This document shows, piece after piece, positions 63,577 to 64,000 of a stretch of DNA of 64,000 nt (its first letter is position 1; every line of letters starts with the position of its first letter). Made by a program: the position numbers and the translations under genes. This DNA comes from Bacteroidota bacterium (GTDB taxonomy: Bacteria > Bacteroidota > Bacteroidia > Bacteroidales > SZUA-534). Location: positions 99,367 to 163,366 of the forward strand of contig QKGS01000005.1 in NCBI GenBank assembly GCA_003250355.1. The letters run 5' to 3'. A model generated the notes under the pieces. The model had not been told where the DNA came from. It did not search any database and saw only the letters and a program-made list of their open reading frames with translations.

Positions 63577-63661
63577 CACGCAGAGACCGCGAAGTTTTTT
63601 ACACAGAGAGCGCAAAGAACTTTGCGCTCTCTGTGTAGTATTTCTCTGCGCTCTTTGCGTG
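63577..63661. repeat. Palindromic intergenic repeat (cgcaaagagcgcagag type)
   Basis: A perfect 17-bp inverted repeat (63601-63617 / 63620-63636) is enclosed by imperfect outer arms starting CACGCAGAG (63577) and ending CTTTGCGTG (63652-63660). No ORF. Sequences of this kind are seen in many Bacteroidota genomes as dispersed non-coding repeats; a REP-like role is inferred. Confidence 0.7.
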
Positions 63662-63664
63662 GAT

Positions 63665-64000
63665 TTATACTTTTTCTTTCGTCCTCATTTCAAACTCACT
63701 CTGATTCATATACAGTTCAAGTCTGTTGAGTCTGTTAAGTATTTCAAACGAAGGGTAATCATCGAAATACTCACCGCGCCACGGTATTCTTTGCTTGCCA
63801 ATGTATCTCCATTCGCCATCAAATTCCTGAGGAATGGTCATGCCTTTAGCAGCAAGTTCAGCATTATACTTTTTAAGTAATTCCTGAATTTTATAGCTGT
63901 AATTATTTTTATCCTCCCATATCACTTTATATGCCGGATAATTGTGGTCTAACCTTTCAGTACCTATCTTTTCCTTTACCTCATGTATAACTTCACGAAG
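63665..64000 (-). CDS. Hypothetical protein, C-terminal part (runs off the window)
   Basis: The frame is open from base 64000 down to the stop at 63665, so 111 residues of a longer protein are seen; the GTG at 63925 is internal. The visible part is soluble and charged, with KNNYSYKIQELLKKYNAELAAKG, IPQEFDGEWRYIGKQRIPWRGEYFDDYPSFEI and a helical end. No domain is recognised. The N-terminus lies outside the window. Confidence 0.55.
   Translation of the reverse strand, partial: LREVIHEVKEKIGTERLDHNYPAYKVIWEDKNNYSYKIQELLKKYNAELAAKGMTIPQEFDGEWRYIGKQRIPWRGEYFDDYPSFEILNRLNRLELYMNQSEFEMRTKEKV

Overview
This AT-rich window comes from a member of the Bacteroidota, most likely a free-living Bacteroidales/Marinilabiliales-type organism. 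The evidence is: type IX secretion (a PorZ homologue plus three proteins with Por-type C-terminal sorting domains), a Porin_10-type outer-membrane protein, a TonB-dependent receptor, a glycine-lipid (GlsA/GlsB-like) acyltransferase pair, promoters of the TTTG-N19-TAnnTTTG type, and starts without Shine-Dalgarno sequences. Chemotaxis genes and large sensor kinases suggest an environmental rather than a strictly host-bound lifestyle. This is inference; no rRNA gene is present.

Layout. 1-3.2 kb: end of a SpoIIE-type phosphatase, PLP synthase (pdxS, pdxT) and folK. 3.2-8 kb: a Porin_10-like protein and a Wzz / O-antigen-ligase pair. 8-18.4 kb: secreted and surface proteins (LPP20-like, two FG-GAP proteins, an M28 peptidase, a BspA-like LRR protein), MarC, and an odd histidine kinase with no sensor domain. 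18.4-22.7 kb: phnA, rdgB, porZ, recO. 22.7-31.9 kb: a five-gene minus-strand operon encoding TonB receptor, YfiR, CHASE8-like hybrid kinase, multi-PAS kinase and LuxR regulator. 32-37.4 kb: LEA2 lipoprotein, UspA, SPOR protein, a divergent amidophosphoribosyltransferase, a MITE-like element, rpsT and two tRNA genes. 37.5-41.7 kb: a membrane HELGH protein between two outer-membrane barrel proteins. 42.5-47.4 kb: rimP-nusA-infB behind a clear promoter and a leader hairpin. 47.4-51.8 kb: glsA/glsB-like genes, an APH-fold kinase, radC, aroK. 51.8-55.3 kb: a Crp/Fnr regulator divergent from cheW and an HBM-type chemoreceptor. 55.5-62 kb: parE-HEPN-MNT-parC and dinB. 62-64 kb: a Gly/Asn-repeat protein with a sorting-like C-terminus, a serine-hydrolase pseudogene, a palindromic repeat and two poorly known genes.

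The most interesting system is the signalling operon at 22736-31898. Its parts match the topology of the Pseudomonas YfiBNR module (outer-membrane partner, periplasmic YfiR, inner-membrane periplasmic-domain/HAMP protein), but the cytoplasmic output is a histidine-kinase relay instead of a diguanylate cyclase, and a TonB receptor takes the outer-membrane position. Second is a HEPN/MNT pair sitting inside the topoisomerase IV operon. Third is a signal-peptide-to-HisKA fusion that looks like an HTCS regulator with its sensor removed.
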